DNA of 64,000 nucleotides from Evansella caseinilytica. Lineage in GTDB: Bacteria > Bacillota > Bacilli > Bacillales > Salisediminibacteriaceae. Position numbers and translations under genes: made by a program. The stretch's first letter is position 1; every line of letters begins with the position of its first letter. A model generated the notes under the pieces. That model worked only from the letters and a program-made list of their open reading frames with translations. It had not been told where the DNA came from and did no database searches. Positions 20,190 through 28,462 of the stretch are shown piece after piece. The DNA lies in assembly GCF_900107275.1 (NCBI RefSeq), contig NZ_FNPI01000007.1, forward strand, positions 62,001 through 126,000. Direction: 5' to 3'.

Positions 20190-23100
20190 TTACAATATGA
20201 CTCGTCTTCTTGCTACTGCCAATCCAATCCCAGCTAAAACAAAAGTCACTCCAATAACAAGGAGATTCATTATGTTTGTGGCTGTATTTGGCAGCTCCCT
20301 GAATTCACCGCTACCGCCACTTCCATTGTCGTCTCCTTTATCATTATTGCTTTCCTGCTCGTTTCCAGATCCTGTTCCGCCATCCTTATCACCATCACTA
20401 TCATTCGAATCATCAGAACCGTCAGTACTTCCTGAGCCGTCTCCTTTTCCTGACCCATCGTTATGATCTGAATCATCCTCTTCTGATCGAGGCTCCTCTG
20501 TGTCTCCGTTGCCATCATTATTATCAGGTACATCCTCTCCCGGGTCTTCATTCTCATCGCCATAGCCCGGCTGTTCCGGTTCGCCGTCACTGTCGTCTCC
20601 TTCAACCTGTAGTACAGCAAAAGTACCTGTATGGAAGGAAGTCCCCATTACCATGGAGCGATCCTCCGATACTGTTCCCCCATATTCATGCCCCGCATTT
20701 TCAGACAGCCATTCTATTCCGTTGAAAAAGAAAATACTCGCTTCTTCCACTTCATTCAAAGGATGGAGTAAATGGAAGCCAAGTGCGATAATATCCTCTT
20801 CCAAGTCTGTTACAGGCACTCCCCCATGGAACAGACTAACTTGATAGATTTTGCTTCGCAATGCTTCATGAGCTGGATAACTCTCTTCAACCAACATGAT
20901 TTGAACCGGTTCATCCCCTTCAAAAATAGCAGCTGGTATCTCTAATTCCACATCTTCATTCACAATTTTCAAGACTGCATTTTTCGCAATCAGCATTTGG
21001 ATTTGTTCAGAGAAAAACATCACTCCGTCAAAAACTTCGTCCTCGTCTCTTAAATCAATCTCCACTATCTGATTCAGACCAATCTCGCTAAACGTTTCCT
21101 CAAGCACCTTTGTACGATCAGATACTTCTGGATCTGCCGCGCTCCCTAAAGAAAACTTGCCCGCTAAATCCAAATCAAAGGCAATATCCGAACTGCTCTG
21201 CCGATCCTGATGAATGGAAACGGCTAACACATTTTCTCCTTCACGCAATAAGGCGGGATCAATCGGTGCTACGTAATAAGTATAGTCTTTGCCAATTGTG
21301 CTCGCGGCTAACGTAGTGTGAGTGATTTCCCCAGAAGGCATATTGCTGCGGAACACCTCCACGCCATTTAAGTGGACAACCGCACCGTCGTCCCTTAAAA
21401 CGCTAAGTTGAAGCTCCGTATACGAATCAACATTTTCCACGTCAATCGTTTTTCTAAAATACGTCGTGATGTGCTTGTTACTGGAACTGGAGCCATAACC
21501 TACGGTTGTTGCCTCGCCTTCATATCCACCGTACCCTAAGATCGCATGGCCTGATTTCCAATTACTGTCATCATAATCCGGATGCCGCCAATCACTAGCT
21601 TCCTCAATGGATGTATACTGATCCGATCCATCATCAAGATATTTCCACTCGCCTCCTTTTGTTATCAGCTCTTCCTCCATCAATACATGCAGCTTATACA
21701 TACTGGAATTACCGTTGGAATCCGTCACGATAATGGTAATCTGGCCGCGATCCAACGGAATCTCAACTGGTGTTTGATTAGCGACGACTTTTCCATTAAT
21801 CGTCATTCTTGCGTTTGCGTCAAACGCAGTTGGGAGGATGTACAGCGGCTCCTTCGTGCGCTGCACATCGTACTCATACTTATCTGATGTAAAGGCTGCT
21901 GATAAACTTCCGCCTTCAACCGTTAAAGCTGCCAGCTGAGAAGTATCTGGTGAAAAAGCTTGTACTGTGATAAACTCCATATCCCAATAAATATCAGAGC
22001 TATTCGGTCTGTCTTGACGAACTTCCGCGGTTAAAACATTTTCCCCTTCCACAAGATAAGACATCAACGTCTCATCCAACGCAAACGTTTCAAAACGACC
22101 TTCATCAGCAACGCCAAACCCACTGTAATCAGTTAAATATTTATCATATGGGACATCTCCCTCCGGATGGTTAAACCTTCCAATCTCGTGTCCGTTTAAA
22201 TAGAGAACAACACCATCATCTATTCCAAACTGCACGATTCCTTTTTTTCCAATCACAGATAAATCGTCGATGGTAAACGCTGAACGGAAGTAATACGTTG
22301 CATGCTTGTTTGCAGCGTCTGGTCCATAGTCTATTAATGTTGCAACACTTCCAAAGGTTGGTCTCGATTCACTGATAGGATAGCCAAGCGGAGCCGCTCC
22401 CTTTTCCCAATCTGTATCATCAAAATCTACATTGCGCCAAACAATTCCTTGATCAGAGCCATCATCTAAATAGTTCCATTCACTGCCCCGTTCAACTAAG
22501 ATGTGATCTGTTAAATGTTGGACATCCACTGTAATCTTATTACTGATGAATTGTTTTCCTTCATATTCCACCACTGCCCAGATTTCCACCTCTCCTGCAA
22601 AAGCAGGATGAGCTATCGTCACTTTGTTGTCTCGGCTAACATCCAGCACTCCTTCAGGATTGGTTTTATACTCCACTGGCGCATTATCCAGATTCACACT
22701 AAATCCGGATTCACTTTCTCCCCTTAAGCTCAGCTCGATGTCGTTTGGTAAAACAGCAGACGCTGTGGTTGACAGCACGTCGCCATCCGCAGATAAAATC
22801 ACATTCTCCAATTCAGGCGGCGCAATCGAAGGGTCTTTGACAATTGTGTAACTATCCACCACTTCCAGCGTATCTGTGATATAAGCTGTGATACTAAAGC
22901 TGTTATCTGTCACCTCAACATAGGAAAACGTCGGTACCCTTGGCTGTGAGACTACCGCTTCATGCGGTGCGGGAGCTCTTAAGTTATAGTATTTACTTCC
23001 ACTTGCAGAGTTGTTGGTAATATATAAAGTACCAGTCGGGTTAACAACTCTTCCATAAGCATCATACACTTGGTTTAGCTGCGGCTGATCGCCGTACATT

Positions 23101-24368
23101 TGATGAGAACGTGTGTAAGAATGATCATGCCCTCCCAAAACCACATCAATGTCAAGTTCATCAAATACCGGGAAAAGATTTGCACGTAAATCCGCCATGC
23201 TTGACGAGGTGGAATGGTTAGCAGAACTGTAGATCGATTGATGATTAATCACTATTTTCCAATCCACATCTGGATTTTCAGCAATGGCTTCCTCCATGAA
23301 AGCCCTGTGCCCTGCGCCACTGTTCGCATTTGTGTTTAACACCATGAACAGCGTATTTCCATAAGTATAGTAGTAATTTCCTCCAGCATTCGTCGAGATA
23401 TACTCCGGTCTATGGTTTGGCGTATGAAAATGATATTGATAGTTCATTTGATTATCATGATTCCCTTGTACTGTTGCAACGGCATAGTTTTTTAGTTTTT
23501 CCGGCGCAAAATAACCGTCATAGTGCCTCTCATTCGTTGCTGTTTCCACTTGATCCCCAACAGATACGAGAAAATTCACATCAGGGTAGCGGGTTAAGGA
23601 TTTGTTAACCGTGTTCGTCCAGCCCTCTGTATCTGAGCTGACATTCCCAGCACCAATCTGAGGATCGCCGTACATTAAAAAGCTGTAACCATCATTGGTA
23701 GACTGTGTATTAAAGTCATATACCGGACTCCAATGCTGATCATTCCCGTCTCCAAGTCGGTATACATATTGCTGGGATGGAAGAAGTCCTGTCACGGTTA
23801 CTTTGTTTGCTGCCAATCCCTCTACTGCATCCGCTACCGTTCCTATAAATGTAGTAGCCTGATCGACTGGAAAAACATCCCCCGTCATGTCCGATTTCTT
23901 AGCAAATTGTACGACGGAAACATCAGGTCCTCGAGGGGAATACCATGCAAAATTAATTTCTGATTCGTTTCTTCCCGGAGTGATCGCAATACCTGATATT
24001 GTGTAATCACTCACGTCTGCGCTTGCTGCCGTGATAGCTGTACCTTGGTCAGCTTCTGTCTCTTCCGTTACAGCGGCGTCTGCCTTTATTTCTTGTTCAT
24101 CAACTACATGTTCTTCCTCGGTAACTTCTGCTTCGTCTCTGACTGGCTCGTCCACTTCATCATTCATCGTTTGATCAGCTTCCCCCTCTGGCGCCAGTCC
24201 TTCTGAAACCTCATCATCCACATCTTCAAGGATAAGCACGTCTTCCGGCACGTCCGTTAACGCGTCTGGCAACGATTCCACTGCAGCAGTAATACCTAAA
24301 CCATTCAACATTGCGCTAAAAAACAAGATAAAGATTAGAAATACAGCTTTCCTCTTCCTCCATCGCAT
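20190..24368 (-). CDS. LPXTG-anchored purple-acid-phosphatase-like surface metallophosphoesterase
   Basis: A 1392-residue secreted protein. Residues 1-28 are a signal peptide and about 35-115 an acidic spacer. About 120-225 is a fibronectin-like purple acid phosphatase N-domain. A calcineurin-like metallophosphoesterase covers about 228-460, with ligands visible in YGDPQIGAG (D235), SVGDQ (D272), QGNHDNQ (N303, H304), INHQ (H376) and GGHDHSYTR (H414, H416). Two sugar-binding-like beta modules follow, each starting GxEWxYLDDGSDQ, with a cadherin-like segment between them. A long D/E/S/G-rich wall-spanning stretch leads to LPNTA, a hydrophobic helix and RRR, a sortase substrate tail. The start at 24368 follows AAGGAGG. 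It probably acts on extracellular phosphoesters, though the substrate cannot be read from sequence. No sortase gene is in the window. Confidence 0.85.
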   Translation of the reverse strand: MRWRKRKAVFLIFILFFSAMLNGLGITAAVESLPDALTDVPEDVLILEDVDDEVSEGLAPEGEADQTMNDEVDEPVRDEAEVTEEEHVVDEQEIKADAAVTEETEADQGTAITAASADVSDYTISGIAITPGRNESEINFAWYSPRGPDVSVVQFAKKSDMTGDVFPVDQATTFIGTVADAVEGLAANKVTVTGLLPSQQYVYRLGDGNDQHWSPVYDFNTQSTNDGYSFLMYGDPQIGAGNVSSDTEGWTNTVNKSLTRYPDVNFLVSVGDQVETATNERHYDGYFAPEKLKNYAVATVQGNHDNQMNYQYHFHTPNHRPEYISTNAGGNYYYTYGNTLFMVLNTNANSGAGHRAFMEEAIAENPDVDWKIVINHQSIYSSANHSTSSSMADLRANLFPVFDELDIDVVLGGHDHSYTRSHQMYGDQPQLNQVYDAYGRVVNPTGTLYITNNSASGSKYYNLRAPAPHEAVVSQPRVPTFSYVEVTDNSFSITAYITDTLEVVDSYTIVKDPSIAPPELENVILSADGDVLSTTASAVLPNDIELSLRGESESGFSVNLDNAPVEYKTNPEGVLDVSRDNKVTIAHPAFAGEVEIWAVVEYEGKQFISNKITVDVQHLTDHILVERGSEWNYLDDGSDQGIVWRNVDFDDTDWEKGAAPLGYPISESRPTFGSVATLIDYGPDAANKHATYYFRSAFTIDDLSVIGKKGIVQFGIDDGVVLYLNGHEIGRFNHPEGDVPYDKYLTDYSGFGVADEGRFETFALDETLMSYLVEGENVLTAEVRQDRPNSSDIYWDMEFITVQAFSPDTSQLAALTVEGGSLSAAFTSDKYEYDVQRTKEPLYILPTAFDANARMTINGKVVANQTPVEIPLDRGQITIIVTDSNGNSSMYKLHVLMEEELITKGGEWKYLDDGSDQYTSIEEASDWRHPDYDDSNWKSGHAILGYGGYEGEATTVGYGSSSSNKHITTYFRKTIDVENVDSYTELQLSVLRDDGAVVHLNGVEVFRSNMPSGEITHTTLAASTIGKDYTYYVAPIDPALLREGENVLAVSIHQDRQSSSDIAFDLDLAGKFSLGSAADPEVSDRTKVLEETFSEIGLNQIVEIDLRDEDEVFDGVMFFSEQIQMLIAKNAVLKIVNEDVELEIPAAIFEGDEPVQIMLVEESYPAHEALRSKIYQVSLFHGGVPVTDLEEDIIALGFHLLHPLNEVEEASIFFFNGIEWLSENAGHEYGGTVSEDRSMVMGTSFHTGTFAVLQVEGDDSDGEPEQPGYGDENEDPGEDVPDNNDGNGDTEEPRSEEDDSDHNDGSGKGDGSGSTDGSDDSNDSDGDKDGGTGSGNEQESNNDKGDDNGSGGSGEFRELPNTATNIMNLLVIGVTFVLAGIGLAVARRRVIL

Positions 24369-24482
24369 CGTTCTCCATTCCTCCTTCTGTTTGTTGAATG
24401 AAACTGTCATCGTTTTACTAGATTGCCACCTCAAATAATAAGGAACTCATATTAATTACTGGTAGATTTACCGCAAAAAACT

Positions 24483-24498
24483 TGTAAACATATGTAAA
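24483..24498 (-). promoter_or_regulatory. Possible PhoP box upstream of the surface phosphatase
   Basis: On the minus strand TTTACA-TATG-TTTACA is a direct repeat with 10-base periodicity, like Bacillus PhoP half-sites (TTAACA-type), about 115 bases before the gene start. Only two half-sites are clear. The rest of 24369-24876 shows no gene. Confidence 0.3.
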
Positions 24499-24876
24499 CG
24501 TCCGTCAATTTTCATCACAATCAACAGTCGTTTTTCATCACTCTGATTTAGCGGCTTTGCGTGTTTGTTCAATAAGGTGATCAAAACAGCGTCAACAAGA
24601 AGGCCAGGGCGTGGTAAGCACAAGTGGGAATCAGCGCGGAACGTACGTAAGCAGCATAGAGAGCAACGCAGCCAATAAAATTCGCAGACATCGTTTCCCG
24701 AACTTTTGGAACGTCCTCTTTCATCCTCGTAAAATATAAAGATGATGATCGGAAAAATGATAAAATTTACACAACCGTTACATGAAGATCATGTTTATTC
24801 AATAGTAGATTTATATAATTGCCATATCGGACGACGCGCCGGAAGTCAGGTGACCGCCAGAAAAGGAGGATGTTCC

Positions 24877-26031
24877 TTGTTGCGACGCAAACGAACGAAG
24901 ACCTTGCTTATTGCAGCGATTCCAGCTGCATGTATCTTATTTTTATTTTGGTTTCACTCCGGAGAAAAAGTTATTTTTAATGAACAAACGGGATCAGCCT
25001 ACATACGCTATGAAAAAGCAAAAGTACTGGACATTGTCAGTGAAAACATCGAGCAGGATGATACACTCAGTGATTTATATTTGGGAAAACAGGAGCTGGA
25101 AGTTGAAATTTTAACCGGGGAATACAAGGGAGAAACACACATCATAACCAATTACCTCAGCACGCTCTATCATGTTCACGTTCAGCCAGGCTCGCAGATT
25201 ATCGTTTCAGTGGATACAGTCAATCCCGAAATTTTTACGATCTCCGTCTACAGCCACCATCGATCACCCGTCTTGTATGGACTCATCTTCATTTTCCTGG
25301 CCTTCATGGGCATCATCGGCGGCAAGAAAGGTCTCAAGTCCGTTGGAGGTATTGTCCTTACCGTCGCCCTCATTATATTTCTTTTCATTCCAATGCTCTA
25401 CAGGGGGTATTCGCCGATCTTCGCCTCCATCTTAATTATCATATTAGCAACTTGTCTCACTCTGTTCCTGTTAAATGGCTGGAGCGCAAAAACAATAGCG
25501 GCAACATTAGGGACTGTGATCGGTGTCATCATCGCCGGTGTTATCTCCAGCCTTGCCGGATCATTAGCCCATGTGACAGGATTTAATGCGTATGAAGCAG
25601 AAACGCTCATCTTAGTAGCGCGGGAAACAAGCATGCAAATACGCGGACTATTATTCGCCGGCATCCTGATCGCCAGCCTTGGTGCCATTATGGATATTGC
25701 GATGTCCATCGCCTCCTCCATTCAGGAAGTACATAGGACCAACCGCAAAGCGACGGAAAAACATTTGTTTAAATCCGGTATGAATGTAGGGAAAGACATG
25801 ATGGGAACGAGTGCGAATACTTTGATCCTCGCGTTCACAGGAACATCGTTAAACGCCTTGTTAGTCATTTATTCCTATAATGTGCAATACCATCAATTTA
25901 TCAATATGGACCTGATCAGCATCGAAATTATCCAGGGGATTGCCGGCAGCATTTCCATCGTCTTCACGATCCCCATTGTCGCATACATCTCGTCAAAATT
26001 GATACCTGCTTTTGAGAAAAAACGTTCATGA
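24877..26031 (+). CDS. YibE/F family multi-pass membrane protein
   Basis: About 384 residues from a TTG preceded by AAAAGGAGGATG; the in-frame ATG at 24742 lies upstream of that site and adds 45 residues of poor quality, so I reject it. One N-terminal helix (residues about 8-25) and an extracytoplasmic beta-rich domain are followed by seven or eight helices from YGLIFIFLAFMGIIGG onward. The block ETSMQIRGLLFAGILIASLG and GKDMMGTSANTLILAFTG is characteristic of the family. The function is not established. Monocistronic, ending near a bidirectional terminator. Confidence 0.85.
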   Translation: MLRRKRTKTLLIAAIPAACILFLFWFHSGEKVIFNEQTGSAYIRYEKAKVLDIVSENIEQDDTLSDLYLGKQELEVEILTGEYKGETHIITNYLSTLYHVHVQPGSQIIVSVDTVNPEIFTISVYSHHRSPVLYGLIFIFLAFMGIIGGKKGLKSVGGIVLTVALIIFLFIPMLYRGYSPIFASILIIILATCLTLFLLNGWSAKTIAATLGTVIGVIIAGVISSLAGSLAHVTGFNAYEAETLILVARETSMQIRGLLFAGILIASLGAIMDIAMSIASSIQEVHRTNRKATEKHLFKSGMNVGKDMMGTSANTLILAFTGTSLNALLVIYSYNVQYHQFINMDLISIEIIQGIAGSISIVFTIPIVAYISSKLIPAFEKKRS

Positions 26032-26169
26032 GTAAAACATAACAGTGGCGAGAAGTTCGTGGCATGGCGGGCTGGGGCAGCGGCGACATTCACTGTCAAT
26101 GTTATCCGGATTTATGGATCATCCTCAACCCGTTTATAAACTCAGCAAGTTTGTTTTTTCAAGTAAGCA

Positions 26170-26212
26170 AAAAACCAGCCTAAACACAAACTTAACGTGT
26201 TAGACTGGTTTT
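26170..26212. terminator. Bidirectional terminator between the YibE/F gene and khtU
   Basis: AAAACCAGCCTAAACAC pairs with GTGTTAGACTGGTTTT, with A- and T-rich flanks on both sides, so it can serve the converging genes on both strands. The preceding 26032-26169 is empty. Confidence 0.8.
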
Positions 26213-26233
26213 CTGCTCTCTTCTTTTACCATC

Positions 26234-27403
26234 CTAATAAGGCATTTTCACTTTTTGCGGTGCTTTGTCCGGATAAAGTTTTTTGGCGATCTTAGGCGCC
26301 AGCTGGAAGAAAATGATACCGATCATTGCAATCGCCAGAATAAATATGCTGCTGAACACCATGAGTTCCGTCGCTGCCAAAGCGGCGACAATGATCGAGA
26401 ATTCCCCCCGCTGTATCAAGGAAAACCCGGCGCGGACAGACACTTTTTTACTCAAGCCGTAAAGTCTTCCGCCGACAATCCCGACGATAATTTTCGCCGC
26501 CACCGCCCATACGATCAACAGGAGAAGCATTCCCATCATTGGAACCCCGGCACCGAATTCGATCGTTGTACCGAACCATAAAAAGAATACCGGCAGTGTT
26601 AAATCACGTACAGGAAGAACGAGGTGCTCGATCTCCTCCGACTTTCTTACTTCCGCAATCATGATGCCGGCCAAGAATGCGCCTAATACTTCCGATAAAT
26701 CAAGGAACAGCGCGAACCCGCCGTATGCCAAGGAAATACCGACGATAAACATGATAAAAATATCCGAGCTCAAGTAGCGTTCAAAAAACGGACGAAGCCT
26801 TTTAAAGACAACTTGTCCGAAAATGATTGCTCCCGCGGTCAGTAAAACAACTTTTAAGACCAGGAGTGAAAAGGAACCGCCCGTCATACCTGTCCCGGCA
26901 GTCAGTCCGACAAGTATGGCAACAAGCACCGGCGCCACCAGATCTTCAAAAATGAGCAGTCCGAGAATAAATTCCGATTCCGGATTTGCCATCCGCTTCG
27001 ATGTTTCCAGCAATTTCGCCGTGATTGATGAGCTGGTGGCATAAACAACGCCGCCGATCAGCAAGGAGTCAACGAAGCTGAGACCAAAAAGACTTATGAT
27101 GGCAACGGTGACACCGATATTCAAGACAACATCCAGCGTACCTGCCGGCGTCACTTTTTTTGCCACTTTCATCAGCTGTTTAATCGGAAATTCCAAACCT
27201 AACATAAAAAATAACAGAACAATACCAATTTCACCGACTAAATGCAACAGATAGGAATCACCTATAAAAGAGGCGAGGATTACTCCGAGTAAAATATAAA
27301 TGATCACTTCTGGTATTTTAAATTTCACACTGATGAGCCCGAATATGAACATTAAGAGGAAGATGATTCCGGCGCTCATCATAACCGGTATATATATGTC
27401 CAC
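26234..27403 (-). CDS. khtU: K+/H+ antiporter membrane subunit, KhtU-like (CPA2 family)
   Basis: A 389-residue CPA2 (Kef-type) antiporter with about 12 hydrophobic segments. It includes GEIGIVLLFFMLGLEFPIK, the central LLIFEDLVAPVLVAILVG ion-translocation helix (E-D pair) and FSLIQRGEFSIIVAALA. B. subtilis KhtU has the same size and expels K+ in exchange for protons, relevant at high pH and under methylglyoxal stress. It has a GTG start, and the khtT stop lies immediately before it, so the two are translationally coupled. No NAD-binding TrkA-N domain is fused, as expected for KhtTU. Confidence 0.9.
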   Translation of the reverse strand: MDIYIPVMMSAGIIFLLMFIFGLISVKFKIPEVIIYILLGVILASFIGDSYLLHLVGEIGIVLLFFMLGLEFPIKQLMKVAKKVTPAGTLDVVLNIGVTVAIISLFGLSFVDSLLIGGVVYATSSSITAKLLETSKRMANPESEFILGLLIFEDLVAPVLVAILVGLTAGTGMTGGSFSLLVLKVVLLTAGAIIFGQVVFKRLRPFFERYLSSDIFIMFIVGISLAYGGFALFLDLSEVLGAFLAGIMIAEVRKSEEIEHLVLPVRDLTLPVFFLWFGTTIEFGAGVPMMGMLLLLIVWAVAAKIIVGIVGGRLYGLSKKVSVRAGFSLIQRGEFSIIVAALAATELMVFSSIFILAIAMIGIIFFQLAPKIAKKLYPDKAPQKVKMPY

Positions 27404-27898
27404 TTAGGAGATCGCCTCCCCTTCACAGAGCTTTTCGAAATTGGTGATCGCCTCCTGCTTGCCGATAGCCATTAACGTGTCACCAGTCTTCAGTACTTCA
27501 TCAATCTCCGGACTTGCGATACACTCCTCTCCACGGAAAATGCCTACAATCGTAACCCCTGTTCGCTTCCGTATTTCTGATTCCCCAATCGATTTATTCA
27601 CAAGCGTTGAGCTTTGCTCAAGCTTTACCCATTCAGTAACAATCTGGCTTTTAAAAAGCTTCATTTTGTCAGTATCCACCGGCTGAAAGACCGCGCCTAA
27701 TAACTGAGCTCCCATCTCCCTCGTTTCATCGGCAGTCAAGTTGATGGAAAAATCCGCTTCATCATTGTCTGCATCATGAAAAAAATACATTTCCCGTTTT
27801 CCTGAATGATGAACAATTAATACAATCATACTTTCTTCCGCAGTAATGAAAGAGATTTTTTTCCCGATTCCCGGTAAATCCGCCATTTTTACTAGCAT
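27404..27898 (-). CDS. khtT: KhtT-like regulatory subunit with TrkA-C (RCK_C) domain
   Basis: A 164-residue cytosolic protein (B. subtilis KhtT is 165). The N-terminal half begins MLVKMADLPGIGKK, as in KhtT; the C-terminal RCK_C domain covers about residues 85-160 (KSIGESEIRKRTGVTIVGI, DTLMAIGKQEAITNFEKL). In B. subtilis KhtT inhibits KhtU until activated by cyclic di-AMP, other nucleotides or alkalinity. The start at 27898 follows GAAAGGAAG; the frame extends to 28009 without support. KhtS is not visible upstream. Confidence 0.9.
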   Translation of the reverse strand: MLVKMADLPGIGKKISFITAEESMIVLIVHHSGKREMYFFHDADNDEADFSINLTADETREMGAQLLGAVFQPVDTDKMKLFKSQIVTEWVKLEQSSTLVNKSIGESEIRKRTGVTIVGIFRGEECIASPEIDEVLKTGDTLMAIGKQEAITNFEKLCEGEAIS

Positions 27899-28048
27899 CG
27901 ATAACTTCCTTTCTGTTTTCAAAAATACATGGTGATGATAAGATGATCCTCCGCTAAGTCGAAAAGCTTTATATTCCCGCACTTTTTCAACAGCTTCTTG
28001 CAAATACACACCTTTTTTACAAGTATAAACGATGTTTTATCCTATGCA

Positions 28049-28087
28049 AAATGATTATAGGTGGTTTGTTCCAAAAGGAGGACACTG
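28049..28087. repeat. Partial R1-like repeat
   Basis: GTGGTTTGTTCCAAAAGGAG followed by CTGCAC and CTGG closely matches the segment at 8298-8327 inside the T-box leader, and its first half matches 62756-62778. Confidence 0.55.
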
Positions 28088-28164
28088 CACCTGGTTGTTA
28101 ATCCTCCTTCCTTTCGATAATAGTGTTTGTTCAAAACTTGATTTTGTTCTCGATAATTTTTTGG

Positions 28165-28262
28165 CATTCCCGCCTGTTCGGCACTTATTCCCGTCGATTT
28201 TGCGTTTTTTTCCGTCTGTTCGGCTGGCTTTTCCATCGTTTTCTAACTTTCCCCTGTATTTC
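28165..28262. repeat. Degenerate short tandem repeats (TTCCCGTCGATTT-like)
   Basis: Units of about 18-21 bases built on TTCCCGTC/TTTCCGTC followed by TGTTCGGC or GATTTTGC recur five times. A similar cluster lies at 55636-55735. The 564-base interval 27899-28462 otherwise holds only the partial repeat at 28049 and the Fur box. Confidence 0.45.
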
Positions 28263-28401
28263 CTCTATTCACCAACTGCAAGTAGCTCCGGAAAATTGCT
28301 TTCATCAGGATAATTCTTCACTCCTGGGCAATTCAGTCTAAAAATGATGAATTAATGTGGTAAAACAAATGAGAATATGATAAAATACGAAAAGTTACAT
28401 T

Positions 28402-28420
28402 GAGAATAATTATCATTATC
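28402..28420 (+). promoter_or_regulatory. Fur box upstream of the ABC transporter pair
   Basis: GAGAATAATTATCATTATC matches the classical 19-bp Fur box GATAATGATAATCATTATC at 16 of 19 positions and ends 42 bases before the ABC gene start. A possible -10 (TATGAT, 28376-28381) with TTAATG 18 bases upstream lies just before it, so Fur binding would block transcription from there. Confidence 0.7.
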
Positions 28421-28462
28421 ATTAAAGTGAGCTTCGCTACTAAAAAATGGAGAGAACCCGTC

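Noticed and set aside
24742-24876. N-terminal extension of the YibE/F protein from an ATG at 24742
   Set aside because: AAAAGGAGG lies downstream of it, next to a TTG that fits the family start.
28032-28313. Plus-strand frame with FPSxR repeats
   Set aside because: Produced by the short DNA tandem repeats; no start signal.
28400-28462. Upstream extension of the first ABC subunit (MRIIIIIIK...)
   Set aside because: It is a reading of the Fur box; the ATG at 28463 has the ribosome-binding site.
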